64,000 nt of DNA from Amia ocellicauda (lineage: Eukaryota > Chordata > Actinopteri > Amiiformes > Amiidae): the NCBI RefSeq assembly GCF_036373705.1, contig NC_089863.1, positions 5,825,357-5,889,356 on the forward strand, read 5' to 3'. A model generated the notes under the pieces. The model ran no database searches. It saw only the letters and a program-made list of their open reading frames with translations, and was not told where the DNA came from. This document shows positions 12,322 through 26,327 of this stretch, piece by piece. How positions within the stretch are numbered: position 1 is the first letter of the stretch; every line of letters begins with the position of its first letter. The position numbers and the translations under genes were made by a program.

Positions 12322-14082
12322 CTCGCTCTTTCCCGCCCCTTCCATAAACAAATGGAAAATCAATAAATCAAATCTATTCACGCTAAGTAGAGTGCATGTT
12401 ATCAAATATGTATTTCCTGACTTTTCCCGTTTCAATCTTTGTAATGAGGGTGGGAGGTGCTGTATTGTGAGAAGAAGGGCCATGTGCGCTGCTTGCAAAA
12501 TGCAGGATGCGAAGGTAGCACATTACAACGGATTGAGGGAGAGAGACGATACTGCATTTCATAATACATCTTGAGACAGGTGTGGATGCTCACACTGTCA
12601 GAGAGTTGGCGCTGTCTTGGAAATATTACAGTGGTGGGTCCAAGGAGACACTTTTGTAAGTCAATCTTATTTGCACGCTTGTATTATTTCCTGACGGCTG
12701 CTAATTTGTCTTTGAGTGACCATCTAGGGAGGCATGTAAGAAATGCTGGAAATAAACTCATTCATGAACGGAAAAGATGTTCAGTTAAACTTCCGCAGTT
12801 TATTGTTAACCTATTTCTTGCTTTAATTTACTAATGTGATCTTTATAAGTGACATGGGAATCGAGAATTAGTCAAAGGTATTGAAGAGGTTACTACTGTA
12901 ATTTGTGAGTTGTTGATTACTATAGAGGGAGGGCTGGAAGACTTAAGGGGATCTAAAATATACATTCTTTTTTTGTTTTGATTAGAGAAACATTGGTTTG
13001 AGCACCAGTTGAGCTTAAAACGTTTGAATTTAGGAGGAGATTAAGGTTAACCATCAACGGCTTTAAGGAAATCCCTGGTTTTGTTGTCCGTGAGAGCTGT
13101 TTGTATGTGTTCAGTTAGCAGTAAAGTGGCTGATGCAAGACAATATTTTTGTGCAAAAGACAAACTGATTTTCAGATTCTGATTCTGAGATTCTAAATAA
13201 AAAACTGGCCAGTAAGTATTTTTCCAAATATTTTTTAGAACAGGTACAATGCTGATGGGTCTGTAGTTCGAAATGTGTTCTTTAATCAGATGGGGGTGAT
13301 CAAGCCTTTCTTACAAATGGGATGAGTGTTATTTAAGATGCAAAGATTAGTAATGTGATGAATAATATTTTATACACATCTGCTGCGTGAAGAATGCTGA
13401 CCAGCACCAGTCTACTCAAACACTCCAATATCAGCAACAAACTTAGGTTATGTTATGTTCATTATTATGCAGGAGGTAAACCATCTGGTATTTGAATGAG
13501 ATGTAATCACTTCCAATAGATAAGACTGTAACCTGTCTATCTGAAGATGCAAAAAGGCTTCTCCAAACTCACATGTATATTTATCTATAATCTATATTTA
13601 TGCTTTATGGAATAAACTTGTTACTTCTTCATCGCTGTATCCTGGGATTTACTAAAACCACTACAGATATAAAGAGCGATAATAATCTTGAATTCAATAA
13701 ACATGATCCAGTGATTGTGCAGCTCTTGACTGCAGGTCTCTGCGCATACAGGGTGTTTAATGAGTCGCTGAATCGGCGCTGCTGTTTAAACCGAGACAGT
13801 CGATACCATCCCACACAGAGATCACCAGACCAGCCCACCTGCTCACTGATTGGGTTAGGAAGAACCGTCACTCAAAACTACTCGACCAATGGAGAGCCAT
13901 GATCCACGCCTCCCTGTAAATCCCACCCTCACGACAAAACAGCGCCAAAACTCGTAAACGAAAGAAAAAAAATCGAAAGCAAAGAAACTGGCGACGAAAA
14001 CAAAAAATGCAGCATCACAAGCAAAGACGAGGGCTGCAGGCCAGTCTTGATAAAGTTTTTTTTTTTTTTGATTTCAATACAT

Positions 14083-14658
14083 TTATTTGTTTTCAATTCT
14101 ATAAATGTTGCATTCGATTTTTTTATTTTTGATCTCAAAATCAATTTTTTGACTAGAGGCAGAGGAGGGTCGTGGTTTGGAGGAGGTGCGACGGCGAGGG
14201 CTGACTACCGGAGTACTGGCAGGACCAGCACTGAAGGGTGCTGCTATCTCTGAAGCTCCAAAGTCAGCCAGCTCCTCAACCAGCCGCTCCCTGAAGGCCA
14301 ACTGTGTGAGATGCGCCAGCCCTTTCACCTTGGTCAGGTGCTGGTGCAGGATGAAGGAGTTGACGACAGCAGTGTCCACAAAGTGGTAAAAGAGGGTCTT
14401 CTACCACTTCATGGTCTTCTGCAGGACATGGCAGTAGCCGACCAGAGCATCGGACAGGTCGACGCCCCCAATTCCAGCAGTGTAGTCCTTCACGGCACAA
14501 GGGATGGGGACATCCTTCCGTATCCAAGCTCCATTCTCCTTCACTCGGCGATTGGCAAAGTCATATAGATATATATACATACATACAGTTAGGTCCATAA
14601 CTGGGTAGATGAGCAGCGGAGGACACCGTGGGCACACTGGCCTGGTCTGGCTACCCAA
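14083..14658 (-). mobile_element. piggyBac transposase remnant, subrepeat 1 of unit 3
   Basis: TAG variant, long upstream form. Keeps Val in DALVGYC, normally linked to the Tyr form. Confidence 0.83.
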
Positions 14659-15176
14659 GTAGGGGTACTGATGCAGAGGTTCCTAGGGGCAGCCATGAGG
14701 GAGGAGCAATGGCAGGTAGCGGTCCTCAGGCCACTGCAGGAGGAGCTGCTGACGTGGCACCAGTGGATCACAAAGACAGTGCAACACCTCCACTAGGGTT
14801 TCTACAGGGCCAGTGCCGATGAGATGTGGAAGACTTCTGCCGACTGGCAGATGCAAGACGCTGAATCGGCGCTGCTGTTGAAACCGAGACAGTCGATACC
14901 ATCCCACACAGAGATCACCAGACCAGCCCACCTGCTCACTGATTGGGTTAGGAAGAACCGTCACTCAAAACTACTGGACCAATGGAGAGCCGAGATCCAC
15001 GCCTCCCTGTAAATCCCACCCTCACGACAAAACAGCGCCAAAACTCGTAAACGAAAGAAAAATATCAAAAGCAAAGAAACGGGCGACGAAAACAAAATTG
15101 CAGCATCGCAAGCAAAGACGGGGGCTGCAGGCCAGTTTTGATAAAGTTTTTTTTTTTTTTTTTGCTTTCGATACAT

Positions 15177-15752
15177 TTATTTGTTTTCAATTCTATAAAT
15201 GTTGCATTCGATTTTTTTATTTTTGATCTCAAAATCAATTTTTTGACTAGAGGCAGAGGAGGGTCGTGGTTTGGAGGAGGTGCGACGGCGAGGGCTGACT
15301 ACCGGAGTACTGGCAGGACCAGCACTGAAGGGTGCTGCTATCTCTGAAGCTCCAAAGTCAGCCAGCTCCTCAACCAGCCGCTCCCTGAAGGCCAACTGTG
15401 TGAGATGCGCCAGCCCTTTCACCTTGGTCAGGTGCTGGTGCAGGATGAAGGAGTTGACGACAGCAGTGTCCACAAAGTGGTAAAAGAGGGTCTTGTACCA
15501 CTTCATGGTCTTCTGCAGGACATGGCAGTAGCCAAGCAGAGCATCGGACAGGTCGACGCCCCCAATTCCAGCAGTGTAGTCCTTCACGGCACAAGGGATG
15601 GGGACATCCTTCCGTATCCAAGCTCCATTCTCCTTCACTCGGCGATTGGCAAAGTCATATTGATATATATACATACATACAGTTAGGTCCATAACTGGGT
15701 AGATGAGCAGCGGAGGACACCGTGGGCACACTGGCCTGGTCTGGCTACCCAA
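15177..15752 (-). mobile_element. piggyBac transposase remnant, subrepeat 2 of unit 3 (191 open codons)
   Basis: Tyr variant with the long upstream form, giving an uninterrupted 191-codon frame, one of the two longest in the array. Still only the C-terminal part of a transposase. Confidence 0.85.
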
Positions 15753-17288
15753 GTAGGGGTACTGATGCGGAGGTTCCTAGGGGCAGCCATGGGGGAAGAG
15801 CATTGGCAGGTAGCGGTCCTCAGGCCACTGCAGGAGGAGCTGCTGACGTGGCACCAGTGCATCACAAAGACAGTGCAACACCACCACTAGGGTTTCTACA
15901 GGGCCAGTGCCGATGAGATGTGGAAGACTTCTGCCGACTGGCCAGGAATTGAGAGGAAGGGATTGTGACTGGGTAGCTGAGTTGGCGTGAAGCAGAGAGT
16001 GTGTGCCAATGCTATGCGGGAGCGAGCGCCTGTGTGATAGAGAGCAGAATAGAGTGAGATAGGGAGTTAAGTGTAATTGTTTGGGCGTGGGTCTCAGCCG
16101 ATAGGGGCCTTTTAGATTGTGTTTTTTAAGGCCAATAAACCTTCCTGACGTTGCTTTATACTTGTTGTCTGCTAAAGGAAAAAGACCCCCGCTTGCTACA
16201 ATACTTTTGTTTGTTAACTTTCGAACTTTGGATTCACTTGACAATAGTACGTCCACCTGCTTCCGCAGTCAGTGCACCAGTCACAATCATAGATTTTATA
16301 GATTTGCTTTAACCCTGGCCAGTAGGAATTCGACCTGCCCACATCAAACATCTGCGTCTCTCTGCCCCCGCCCCTCCCCCAAGGCATCGCAGGCTGGCAG
16401 GCAGCACAGACACAAGGCTGCGCGCACACAAGAGCAAACCCACAAGCAGTGACCACATAGATACAGAATACTTTGTAAAAAATAATCCCAACGCTGGACG
16501 GGCCCCTTCGCTGGCTGGGGCCCCGGGACTCGAGCCCTGGTAAGCCCTTGCAATAAGTAAGCCTGACTACACCTATACTTAAGAATTAAACCGGCTCATC
16601 GTTATTGAAAGCGAAGAAAATGTGAACAATCTTCTGTTTTTCACTTCTGACAGATTACATACAAATTTAAATACATTCGCTACATCATGAATGAACCAAC
16701 TGGCAATATATTGTCTTTGAAATGAACTTTACACCATTCCGCGATACAGCGAATAAAAAGCCTATCATTGAACTTTTATAACGTATATTTTGAAAACAAC
16801 CACAGTCATACATACAACCTGCTACTTGAGAAACATAAATATTCTACTTTTCAGTACATCTAAACATTTGAATAAGTCGTGAAGTGAACTTACTTTAAGC
16901 GCACTCTTCGGTCTGAAGTCATCTGAGGAGCCTTTTCTCAAAGTGGTCTGAAGGAAGAGCACTCGAGCGCTTTCAAATAATGAATCTGGGAACATCTGTG
17001 ACAGTATCAAACACGTGTTTAATGATTTATTATCCATTATTCGAGTTGCATACTGCAACTTCGGAGTCCTATACGACAAGGTCAGTGTGGAACCGTGTAT
17101 GCATGTCGTTATCCATCCAACACAAAACTATAATCGTGACTTTTGATCTTTAAAAAACATTGCTCGTGCCACTTTCCTTATGAATACGTTAATAAATAAT
17201 CGAAGTCTTGTGGAGCTTACATCAGTTCATAATGACACAATCTGTTCCATATTTTGGATCTTTCTATCTCACGAGCAAAGTCACCGCT

Positions 17289-17360
17289 TCCCTGGTGGTC
17301 TAGTGGTTAGGATTCGGCGCTCTCACCGCCGCGGCCCGGGTTCGACTCCCGGTCAGGGAA
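17289..17360 (+). tRNA. tRNA-Glu (CTC), array copy 3
   Basis: One change from copy 1: the T loop reads TTCGACT instead of TTCGATT. This keeps the B box core and all stems. No near T4 terminator. Confidence 0.96.
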
Positions 17361-19112
17361 CTCGCTCTTTCCCACCCCTTCCATAAACGAATGGAAAATC
17401 AATAAATCAAATCTATTCACGCTAAGTAGAGTGCATGTTATCAAATATGTATTTCCTGACTTCCCGTTTCAATCCTTGTAATGAGGGTGGGAGGTGCTGT
17501 ATTGTGAGAAGAAGGGCCATGTGCGCTGCTTGCAAAATGCAGGATGAGAAGGTAGCACATTACAACGGATTGAGGGAGAGAGACGATACTGCATTTCATA
17601 ATACATCTTGAGACAGGTGTGAATTCTCACACTGTCAGAGAGTTGGCGCTGTCTTGGAAATATTACAGTGGTGGGTCCAAGGAGACACTTTTGTAAGTCA
17701 ATCTTATTTGCACGCTTGTATTATTTCATGCTAATTTGTCTTTGAGTGACCATCTAGGGAGGCATGTAAGAAATGCTGGAAATAAACTCATTCATGAACG
17801 GAAAAGATGTTCAGTTAAACTTCCGCAGTTTATTGTTAACCTATTTCTTGCTTTAATTTACTAATGTGATCTTTATAAGTGACATGGGAATCGAGAATTA
17901 GTCAAAGGTATTGAAGAGGTTACTACTGTAATTTGTGAGTTGTTGATTACTATAGAGGGAGGGCTGGAAGACTTAAGGGGATCTGAAATATACATTCTTT
18001 TTTTGTTTTGATTAGAGAAACATTGGTTTGAGCACCAGTTGAGCTTAAAACGTTTGAATTTAGGAGGAGATTAAGGTTAACCATCAACGGCTTTAAGGAA
18101 ATCCCTGGTTTTGTTGTCCGTGAGAGCTGTTTGTATGTGTTCAGTTAGCAGTAAAGTGGCTGATGCAAGACGATCTTTTTGTGCAAAAGACAAACTGATT
18201 TTCAGATTCTGATTCTGAGATTCTAAATAAAAAACTGGCCAGTAAGTATTTTTCCAAATATTTTTTAGAACAGGTACAATGCTGATGGGTCTGTAGTTCG
18301 AAATGTGTTCTTTAATCAGATGGGGGTGATCAAGTCTTTCTTACAAATGGGATGAGTGTTATTTAAGATGCAAAGATTAGTAATGTGATGAATAATATTT
18401 TATACACATCTGTTGCGTGAAGAATGCTGACCAGCACCAGTCTACTCAAACACTCCAATATCAGCAACAAACTTAGGTTATGTTATGTTCATTATTATGC
18501 AGGAGGTAAACCATCTGGTATTTGAATGAGATGTAATCACTTCCAATAGATAAGACTGTAACCTGTCTATCTGAAGATGCAAAAAGGCTTCTCCAAACTC
18601 ACATGTATATTTATCTATAATCTATATTTATGTTTTATGGAATAAACTTGTTACTTCTTCATCGCTGTATCCTGGGATTTACTAAAACCACTACAGATAT
18701 AAAGAGCGATAATAATCTTGAATTCAATAAACATGATCCAGTGATTGTGCAGCTCTTGACTGCAGGTCTCTGCGCATACAGGGTGTTTAATGAGTCGCTG
18801 AATCGGCGCTGCTGTTGAAACCGAGACAGTCGATACCATCCCACACAGAGATCACCAGACCAGCCCACCTGCTCACTGATTGGGTTAGGAAGAACCGTCA
18901 CTCAAAACTACTCGACCAATGGAGACCCATGATCCACGCCTCCCTGTAAATCCCACCCTCACGACAAAACAGCGCCAAAACTCGTAAACGAAAGAAAAAA
19001 AATCGAAAGCAAAGAAACTGGCGACGAAAACAAAAAATGCAGCATCACAAGCAAAGACGAGGGCTGCAGGCCAGTCTTGATAAAGTTTTTTTTTTTTTTG
19101 ATTTCAATACAT

Positions 19113-19574
19113 TTATTTGTTTTCAATTCTATAAATGTTGCATTCGATTTTTTAATTTTTGATCTCAAAATCAATTTTTTGACTAGAGGCAGAGGAGGGT
19201 CGTGGTTTGGAGGAGGTGCGACGGCGAGGGCTGACTACCGGAGTACTGGCAGGACCAGCACTGAAGGGTGCTGCTATCTCTGAAGCTCCAAAGTCAGCCA
19301 GCTCCTCAACCAGCCGCTCCCTGAAGGCCAACTGTGTGAGATGCGCCAGCCCTTTCACCTTGGTCAGGTGCTGGTGCAGGATGAAGGAGTTGACGACAGC
19401 AGTGTCCACAAAGTGGTAAAAGAGGGTCTTGTACCACTTCATGGTCTTCTGCAGGACATGGCAGTAGCCGACCAGAGCATCGGACAGGTCGACGCCCCCA
19501 ATTCCAGCAGTGTAGTCCTTCACGGCACAAGGGATGGGGACATCTTTCCGTATCCAAGCTCCATTCTCCTTCAC
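19113..19574 (-). mobile_element. piggyBac transposase remnant, subrepeat 1 of unit 4
   Basis: Tyr variant. The frame ends 13 codons earlier than in other copies because a TTTTTTATTTTT stretch reads TTTTTTAATTTTT here. Confidence 0.83.
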
Positions 19575-20206
19575 TCGGCGATTGGCAAAGTCATATAGAT
19601 ATTAATTCATACATACAGTTAGGTCCATAACTGGGTAGATGAGTAGTGGAGGACACCGTGAGCACACTGGCCTGGTCTGGCTACCCAAGTAGGGGTACTG
19701 ATGCAGAGGTTCCTAGGGGCAGCCATGGGGGAGGAGCAATGGCAGGTAGCGGTCCTCAGGCCACTGCAGGAGGAGCTGCTGACGTGGCACCAGTGGATCA
19801 CAAAGACAGTGCAACACCTCCACTAGGGTTTCTACAGGGCCAGTGCCGATGAGATGTGGAAGACTTCTGCCGACTGGCAGATGCAAGACGCTGAATCGGC
19901 GCTGCTGTTGAAACCGAGACAGTCGATACCATCCCACACAGAGATCACCAGACCAGCCCACCTGCTCACAGATTGGGTTAGGAAGAACCGTCAATCAAAA
20001 CTACTGGACCAATGGAGAGCCGAGATCCACGCCTCCCTGTAAATCCCACCCTCACGACAAAACAGCGCCAAAACTCGTAAACGAAAGAAAAAAATCAAAA
20101 GCAAAGAAACGGGCGACAAAAACAAAATTGCAGCATCACAAGCAAAGACGGGGGCTGCAGGCCAGTTTTGATAAAGTTTTTTTTTTTTTTTTTGCTTTCC
20201 ATACAT

Positions 20207-20782
20207 TTATTTGTTTTCAATTCTATAAATGTTGCATTCGATTTTTTTATTTTTGATCTCAAAATCAATTTTTTGACTAGAGGCAGAGGAGGGTCGTGGT
20301 TTGGAGGAGGTGCGACGGCGAGGGCTGACTACCGGAGTACTGGCAGGACCAGCACTGAAGGGTGCTGCTATCTCTGAAGCTCCAAAGTCAGCCAGCTCCT
20401 CAACCAGCCGCTCCCTGAAGGCCAACTGTGTGAGATGCGCCAGCCCTTTCACCTTGGTCAGGTGCTGGTGCAGGATGAAGGAGTTGACGACAGCAGTGTC
20501 CACAAAGTGGTAAAAGAGGGTCTTGTACCACTTCATGGTCTTCTGCAGGACATGGCAGTAGCCAAGCAGAGAATCGGACAGGTCGACGCCCCCAATTCCA
20601 GCAGTGTAGTCCTTCACGGCACAAGGGATGGGGACATCCTTCCGTATCCAAGCTCCATTCTCCTTCACTCGGCGATTGGCAAAGTCATATAGATATATAT
20701 ACATACATACAGTTAGGTCCATAACTGGGTAGATGAGCAGCGGAGGACACCGTGGGCACACTGGCCTGGTCTGGCTACCCAA
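20207..20782 (-). mobile_element. piggyBac transposase remnant, subrepeat 2 of unit 4 (191 open codons)
   Basis: Tyr variant, long upstream form, uninterrupted 191-codon frame. Ala to Ser in the LSDALLGYC stretch. Confidence 0.85.
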
Positions 20783-22318
20783 GTAGGGGTACTGATGCGG
20801 AGGTTCCTAGGGGCAGCCATGGGGGAAGAGCATTGGCAGGTAGCGGTCCTCAGGCCACTGCAGGAGGAGCTGCTGACGTGGCACCAGTGCATCACAAAGA
20901 CAGTGCAACACCACCACTAGGGTTTCTACAGGGCCAGTGCCGATGAGATGTGGAAGACTTCTGCCGACTGGCCAGGAATTGAGAGGAAGGGATTGTGACT
21001 GGGTAGCTGAGTTGGCGTGAAGCAGAGAGTGTGTGCCAATGCTATGCGGGAGCGAGCGCCTGTGTGATAGAGAGCAGAATAGAGTGAGATAGGGAGTTAA
21101 GTGTAATTGTTTGGGCGTGGGTCTCAGCCGATAGGGGCCTTTTAGATTGTGTTTTTTAAGGCCAATAAACCTTCCTGACGTTGCTTTATACTTGTTGTCT
21201 GCTAAAGGAAAAAGACCCCCGCTTGCTACAATACTTTTGTTTGTTAACTTTCGAACTTTGGATTCACTTGACAATAGTACGTCCACCTGCTTCCGCAGTC
21301 AGTGCACCAGTCACAATCATAGATTTTATAGATTTGCTTTAACCCTGGCCAGTAGGAATTCGACCTGCCCACATCAAACATCTGCGTCTCTCTGCCCCCG
21401 CCCCTCCCCCAAGGCATCGCAGGCTGGCAGGCAGCACAGACACAAGGCTGCGCGCACACAAGAGCAAACCCACAAGCAGTGACCACATAGATACAGAATA
21501 CTTTGTAAAAAATAATCCCAACGCTGGACGGGCCCCTTCGCTGGCTGGGGCCCCGGGACTCGAGCCCTGGTAAGCCCTTGCAATAAGTAAGCCTGACTAC
21601 ACCTATACTTAAGAATTAAACCGGCTCATCGTTATTGAAAGCGAAGAAAATGTGAACAATCTTCTGTTTTTCACTTCTGACAGATTACATACAAATTTAA
21701 ATACATTCGCTACATCATGAATGAACCAACTGGCAATATATTGTCTTTGAAATGAACTTTACACCATTCCGCGATACAGCGAATAAAAAGCCTATCATTG
21801 AACTTTTATAACGTATATTTTGAAAACAACCACAGTCATACATACAACCTGCTACTTGAGAAACATAAATATTCTACTTTTCAGTACATCTAAACATTTG
21901 AATAAGTCGTGAAGTGAACTTACTTTAAGCGCACTCTTCGGTCTGAAGTCATCTGAGGAGCCTTTTCTCAAAGTGGTCTGAAGGAAGAGCACTCGAGCGC
22001 TTTCAAATAATGAATCTGGGAACATCTGTGACAGTATCAAACACGTGTTTAATGATTTATTATCCATTATTCGAGTTGCATACTGCAACTTCGGAGTCCT
22101 ATACGACAAGGTCAGTGTGGAACCGTGTATGCATGTCGTTATACATCCAACACAAAACTATAATCGTGACTTTTGATCTTTAAAAAACATTGCTCGTGCC
22201 ACTTTCCTTATGAATACGTTAATAAATAATCGAAGTCTTGTGGAGCTTACATCAGTTCATAATGACACAATCTGTTCCATATTTTGGATCTTTCTATCTC
22301 ACGAGCAAAGTCACCGCT

Positions 22319-22390
22319 TCCCTGGTGGTCTAGTGGTTAGGATTCGGCGCTCTCACTGCCGCGGCCCGGGTTCGACTCCCGGTCGGGGAA
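22319..22390 (+). tRNA. tRNA-Glu (CTC), array copy 4 (variant)
   Basis: Three changes from copy 1: the T-loop change shared with copies 3 and 5, a C-to-T at the first base of the 3' anticodon stem, and an A-to-G in the 3' acceptor strand (TCGGGGA). The two stem changes turn a G-C and a U-A pair into G-U wobbles, so the fold survives. No near T4 terminator. Confidence 0.94.
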
Positions 22391-24143
22391 CTCGCTCTTT
22401 CCCACCCCTTCCATAAACGAATGGAAAATCAATAAATCAAATCTATTCACGCTAAGTAGAGTGCATGTTATCAAATATGTATTTCCTGACTTCCCGTTTC
22501 AATCCTTGTAATGAGGGTGGGAGGTGCTGTATAGTGAGAAGAAGGGCCATGTGCGCTGCTTGCAAAATGCAGGATGAGAAGGTAGCACATTACAAAGGAT
22601 TGAGGGAGAGAGACGATACTGCATTTCATAATACATCTTGAGACAGGTGTGAATTCTCACACTGTCAGAGAGTTGGCGCTGTCTTGGAAATATTACAGTG
22701 GTGGGTCCAAGGAGACACTTTTGTAAGTCAATCTTATTTGCACGCTTGTATTATTTCATGCTAATTTGTCTTTGAGTGACCATCTAGGGAGGCATGTAAG
22801 AAATGCTGGAAATAAACTCATTCATGAACGGAAAAGATGTTCAGTTAAACTTCCGCAGTTTATTGTTAACCTATTTCTTGCTTTAATTTACTAATGTGAT
22901 ATTTATAAGTGACATGGGAATCGAGAATTAGTCAAAGGTATTGAAGAGGTTACTACTGTAATTTGTGAGTTGTTGATTACTATAGAGGGAGGGCTGGAAG
23001 ACTTAAGGGGATCTAAAATATACATTCTTTTTTTGTTTTGATTAGAGAAACATTGGTTTGAGCACCAGTTGAGCTTAAAACGTTTGAATTTAGGAGGAGA
23101 TTAAGGTTAACCATCAACGGCTTTAAGGAAATCCCTGGTTTTGTTGTCCGTGAGAGCTGTTTGTATGTGTTCAGTTAGCAGTAAAGTGGCTGATGCAAGA
23201 CGATCTTTTTGTGCAAAAGACAGACTGATTTTCAGATTCTGATTCTGAGATTCTAAATAAAAAACTGGCCAGTAAGTATTTTTCCAAATATTTTTTAGAA
23301 CAGGTACAATGCTGATGGGTCTGTAGTTCGAAATGTGTTCTTTAATCAGATGGGGGTGATCAAGCCTTTCTTACAAATGGGATGAGTGTTATTTAAGATG
23401 CAAAGATTAGTAATGTGATGAATAATATTTTATACACATCTGTTGCGTGAAGAATGCTGACCAGCACCAGTCTACTCAAACACTCCAATATCAGCAACAA
23501 ACTTAGGTTATGTTATGTTCATTATTATGCAGGAGGTAAACCATCTGGTATTTGAATGAGATGTAATCACTTCCAATAGATAAGACTGTAACCTGTCTAT
23601 CTAAAGATGCAAAAAGGCTTCTCCAAACTCACATGTATATTTATCTATAATCTATATTTATGTTTTATGGAATAAACTTGTTACTTCTTCATCGCTGTAT
23701 CCTGGGATTTACTAAAACCACTACAGATATAAAGAGCGATAATAATCTTGAATTCAATAAACATGATCCAGTGATTGTGCAGCTCTTGACTGCAGGTCTC
23801 TGCGCATACAGGGTGTTTAATGAGTCGCTGAATCGGCGCTGCTGTTGAAACCGAGACAGTCGATACCATCCCACACAGAGATCACCAGACCAGCCCACCT
23901 GCTCACTGATTGGGTTAGGAAGAACCGTCACTCAAAACTACTGGACCAATGGAGAGCCGAGATCCACGCCTCCCTGTAAATCCCACCCTCACGACAAAAC
24001 AGCGCCAAAACTCGTAAACGAAAGAAAAAAATCAAAAGCAAAGAAACGGGCGACGAAAACAAAATTGCAGCATCGCAAGCAAAGACGGGGGCTGCAGGCC
24101 AGTTTTGATAAAGTTTTTTTTTTTTTTTTTGCTTTCGATACAT

Positions 24144-24719
24144 TTATTTGTTTTCAATTCTATAAATGTTGCATTCGATTTTTTTATTTTTGATCTCAAA
24201 ATCAATTTTTTGACTAGAGGCAGAGGAGGGTCGTGGTTTGGAGGAGGTGCGACGGCGAGGGCTGACTACCGGAGTACTGGCAGGACCAGCACTGAAGGGT
24301 GCTGCTATCTCTGAAGCTCCAAAGTCAGCCAGCTCCTCAACCAGCCGCTCCCTGAAGGCCAACTGTGTGAGATGCGCCAGCCCTTTCACCTTGGTCAGGT
24401 GCTGGTGCAGGATGAAGGAGTTGACGACAGCAGTGTCCACAAAGTGGTAAAAGAGGGTCTTCTACCACTTCATGGTCTTCTGCAGGACATGGCAGTAGCC
24501 AAGCAGAGCATCGGACAGGTCGACGCCCCCAATTCCAGCAGTGTAGTCCTTCACGGCACAAGGGATGGGGACATCCTTCCGTATCCAAGCTCCATTCTCC
24601 TTCACTCGGCGATTGGCAAAGTCATATAGATATATATACATACATACAGTTAGGTCCATAACTGGGTAGATGAGCAGCGGAGGACACCGTGGGCACACTG
24701 GCCTGGTCTGGCTACCCAA
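24144..24719 (-). mobile_element. piggyBac transposase remnant, unit 5
   Basis: Single subrepeat of the unit, TAG variant. Confidence 0.83.
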
Positions 24720-26255
24720 GTAGGGGTACTGATGCGGAGGTTCCTAGGGGCAGCCATGGGGGAAGAGCATTGGCAGGTAGCGGTCCTCAGGCCACTGCAG
24801 GAGGAGCTGCTGACGTGGCACCAGTGCATCACAAAGACAGTGCAACACCACCACTAGGGTTTCTACAGGGCCAGTGCCGATGAGATGTGGAAGACTTCTG
24901 CCGACTGGCCAGGAATTGAGAGGAAGGGATTGTGACTGGGTAGCTGAGTTGGCGTGAAGCAGAGAGTGTGTGCCAATGCTATGCGGGAGCGAGCGCCTGT
25001 GTGATAGAGAGCAGAATAGAGTGAGATAGGGAGTTAAGTGTAATTGTTTGGGCGTGGGTCTCAGCCGATAGGGGCCTTTTAGATTGTGTTTTTTAAGGCC
25101 AATAAACCTTCCTGACGTTGCTTTATACTTGTTGTCTGCTAAAGGAAAAAGACCCCCGCTTGCTACAATACTTTTGTTTGTTAACTTTCGAACTTTGGAT
25201 TCACTTGACAATAGTACGTCCACCTGCTTCCGCAGTCAGTGCACCAGTCACAATCATAGATTTTATAGATTTGCTTTAACCCTGGCCAGTAGGAATTCGA
25301 CCTGCCCACATCAAACATCTGCGTCTCTCTGCCCCCGCCCCTCCCCCAAGGCATCGCAGGCTGGCAGGCAGCACAGACACAAGGCTGCGCGCACACAAGA
25401 GCAAACCCACAAGCAGTGACCACATAGATACAGAATACTTTGTAAAAAATAATCCCAACGCTGGACGGGCCCCTTCGCTGGCTGGGGCCCCGGGACTCGA
25501 GCCCTGGTAAGCCCTTGCAATAAGTAAGCCTGACTACACCTATACTTAAGAATTAAACCGGCTCATCGTTATTGAAAGCGAAGAAAATGTGAACAATCTT
25601 CTGTTTTTCACTTCTGACAGATTACATACAAATTTAAATACATTCGCTACATCATGAATGAACCAACTGGCAATATATTGTCTTTGAAATGAACTTTACA
25701 CCATTCCGCGATACAGCGAATAAAAAGCCTATCATTGAACTTTTATAACGTATATTTTGAAAACAACCACAGTCATACATACAACCTGCTACTTGAGAAA
25801 CATAAATATTCTACTTTTCAGTACATCTAAACATTTGAATAAGTCGTGAAGTGAACTTACTTTAAGCGCACTCTTCGGTCTGAAGTCATCTGAGGAGCCT
25901 TTTCTCAAAGTGGTCTGAAGGAAGAGCACTCGAGCGCTTTCAAATAATGAATGTGGGAACATCTGTGACAGTATCAAACACGTGTTTAATGATTTATTAT
26001 CCATTATTCGAGTTGCATACTGCAACTTCGGAGTCCTATACGACAAGGTCAGTGTGGAACCGTGTATGCATGTCGTTATCCATCCAACACAAAACTATAA
26101 TCGTGACTTTTGATCTTTAAAAAACATTGCTCGTGCCACTTTCCTTATGAATACGTTAATAAATAATCGAAGTCTTGTGGAGCTTACATCAGTTCATAAT
26201 GACACAATCTGTTCCATATTTTGGATCTTTCTATCTCACGAGCAAAGTCACCGCT

Positions 26256-26327
26256 TCCCTGGTGGTCTAGTGGTTAGGATTCGGCGCTCTCACCGCCGCG
26301 GCCCGGGTTCGACTCCCGGTCAGGGAA
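26256..26327 (+). tRNA. tRNA-Glu (CTC), array copy 5
   Basis: Same single T-loop change as copy 3. No near T4 terminator (GCTCTTTCCC). Confidence 0.96.

Larger units (their letters stand above)
7230..13362. repeat. Array unit 2 (three piggyBac subrepeats)
   Basis: Same order as unit 1 but with three subrepeats (starting near 7634, 8727 and 9821, ending near 10904). The tRNA-Glu gene is at 12250..12321. LINE RT fragment at about 13047..13333. Confidence 0.93.
13363..18392. repeat. Array unit 3 (two piggyBac subrepeats)
   Basis: Two subrepeats (piggyBac remnants at 14083..14658 and 15177..15752), tRNA-Glu at 17289..17360, LINE RT fragment about 18077..18363. Compared with units 1 and 2 it lacks a short GACGG-containing stretch near 17730, a variant shared with units 4 and 5. 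Confidence 0.93.
18393..23422. repeat. Array unit 4 (two piggyBac subrepeats)
   Basis: Same 5030 bp length as unit 3, with two subrepeats and the most diverged tRNA-Glu of the array (22319..22390). LINE RT fragment about 23107..23393. Confidence 0.93.
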
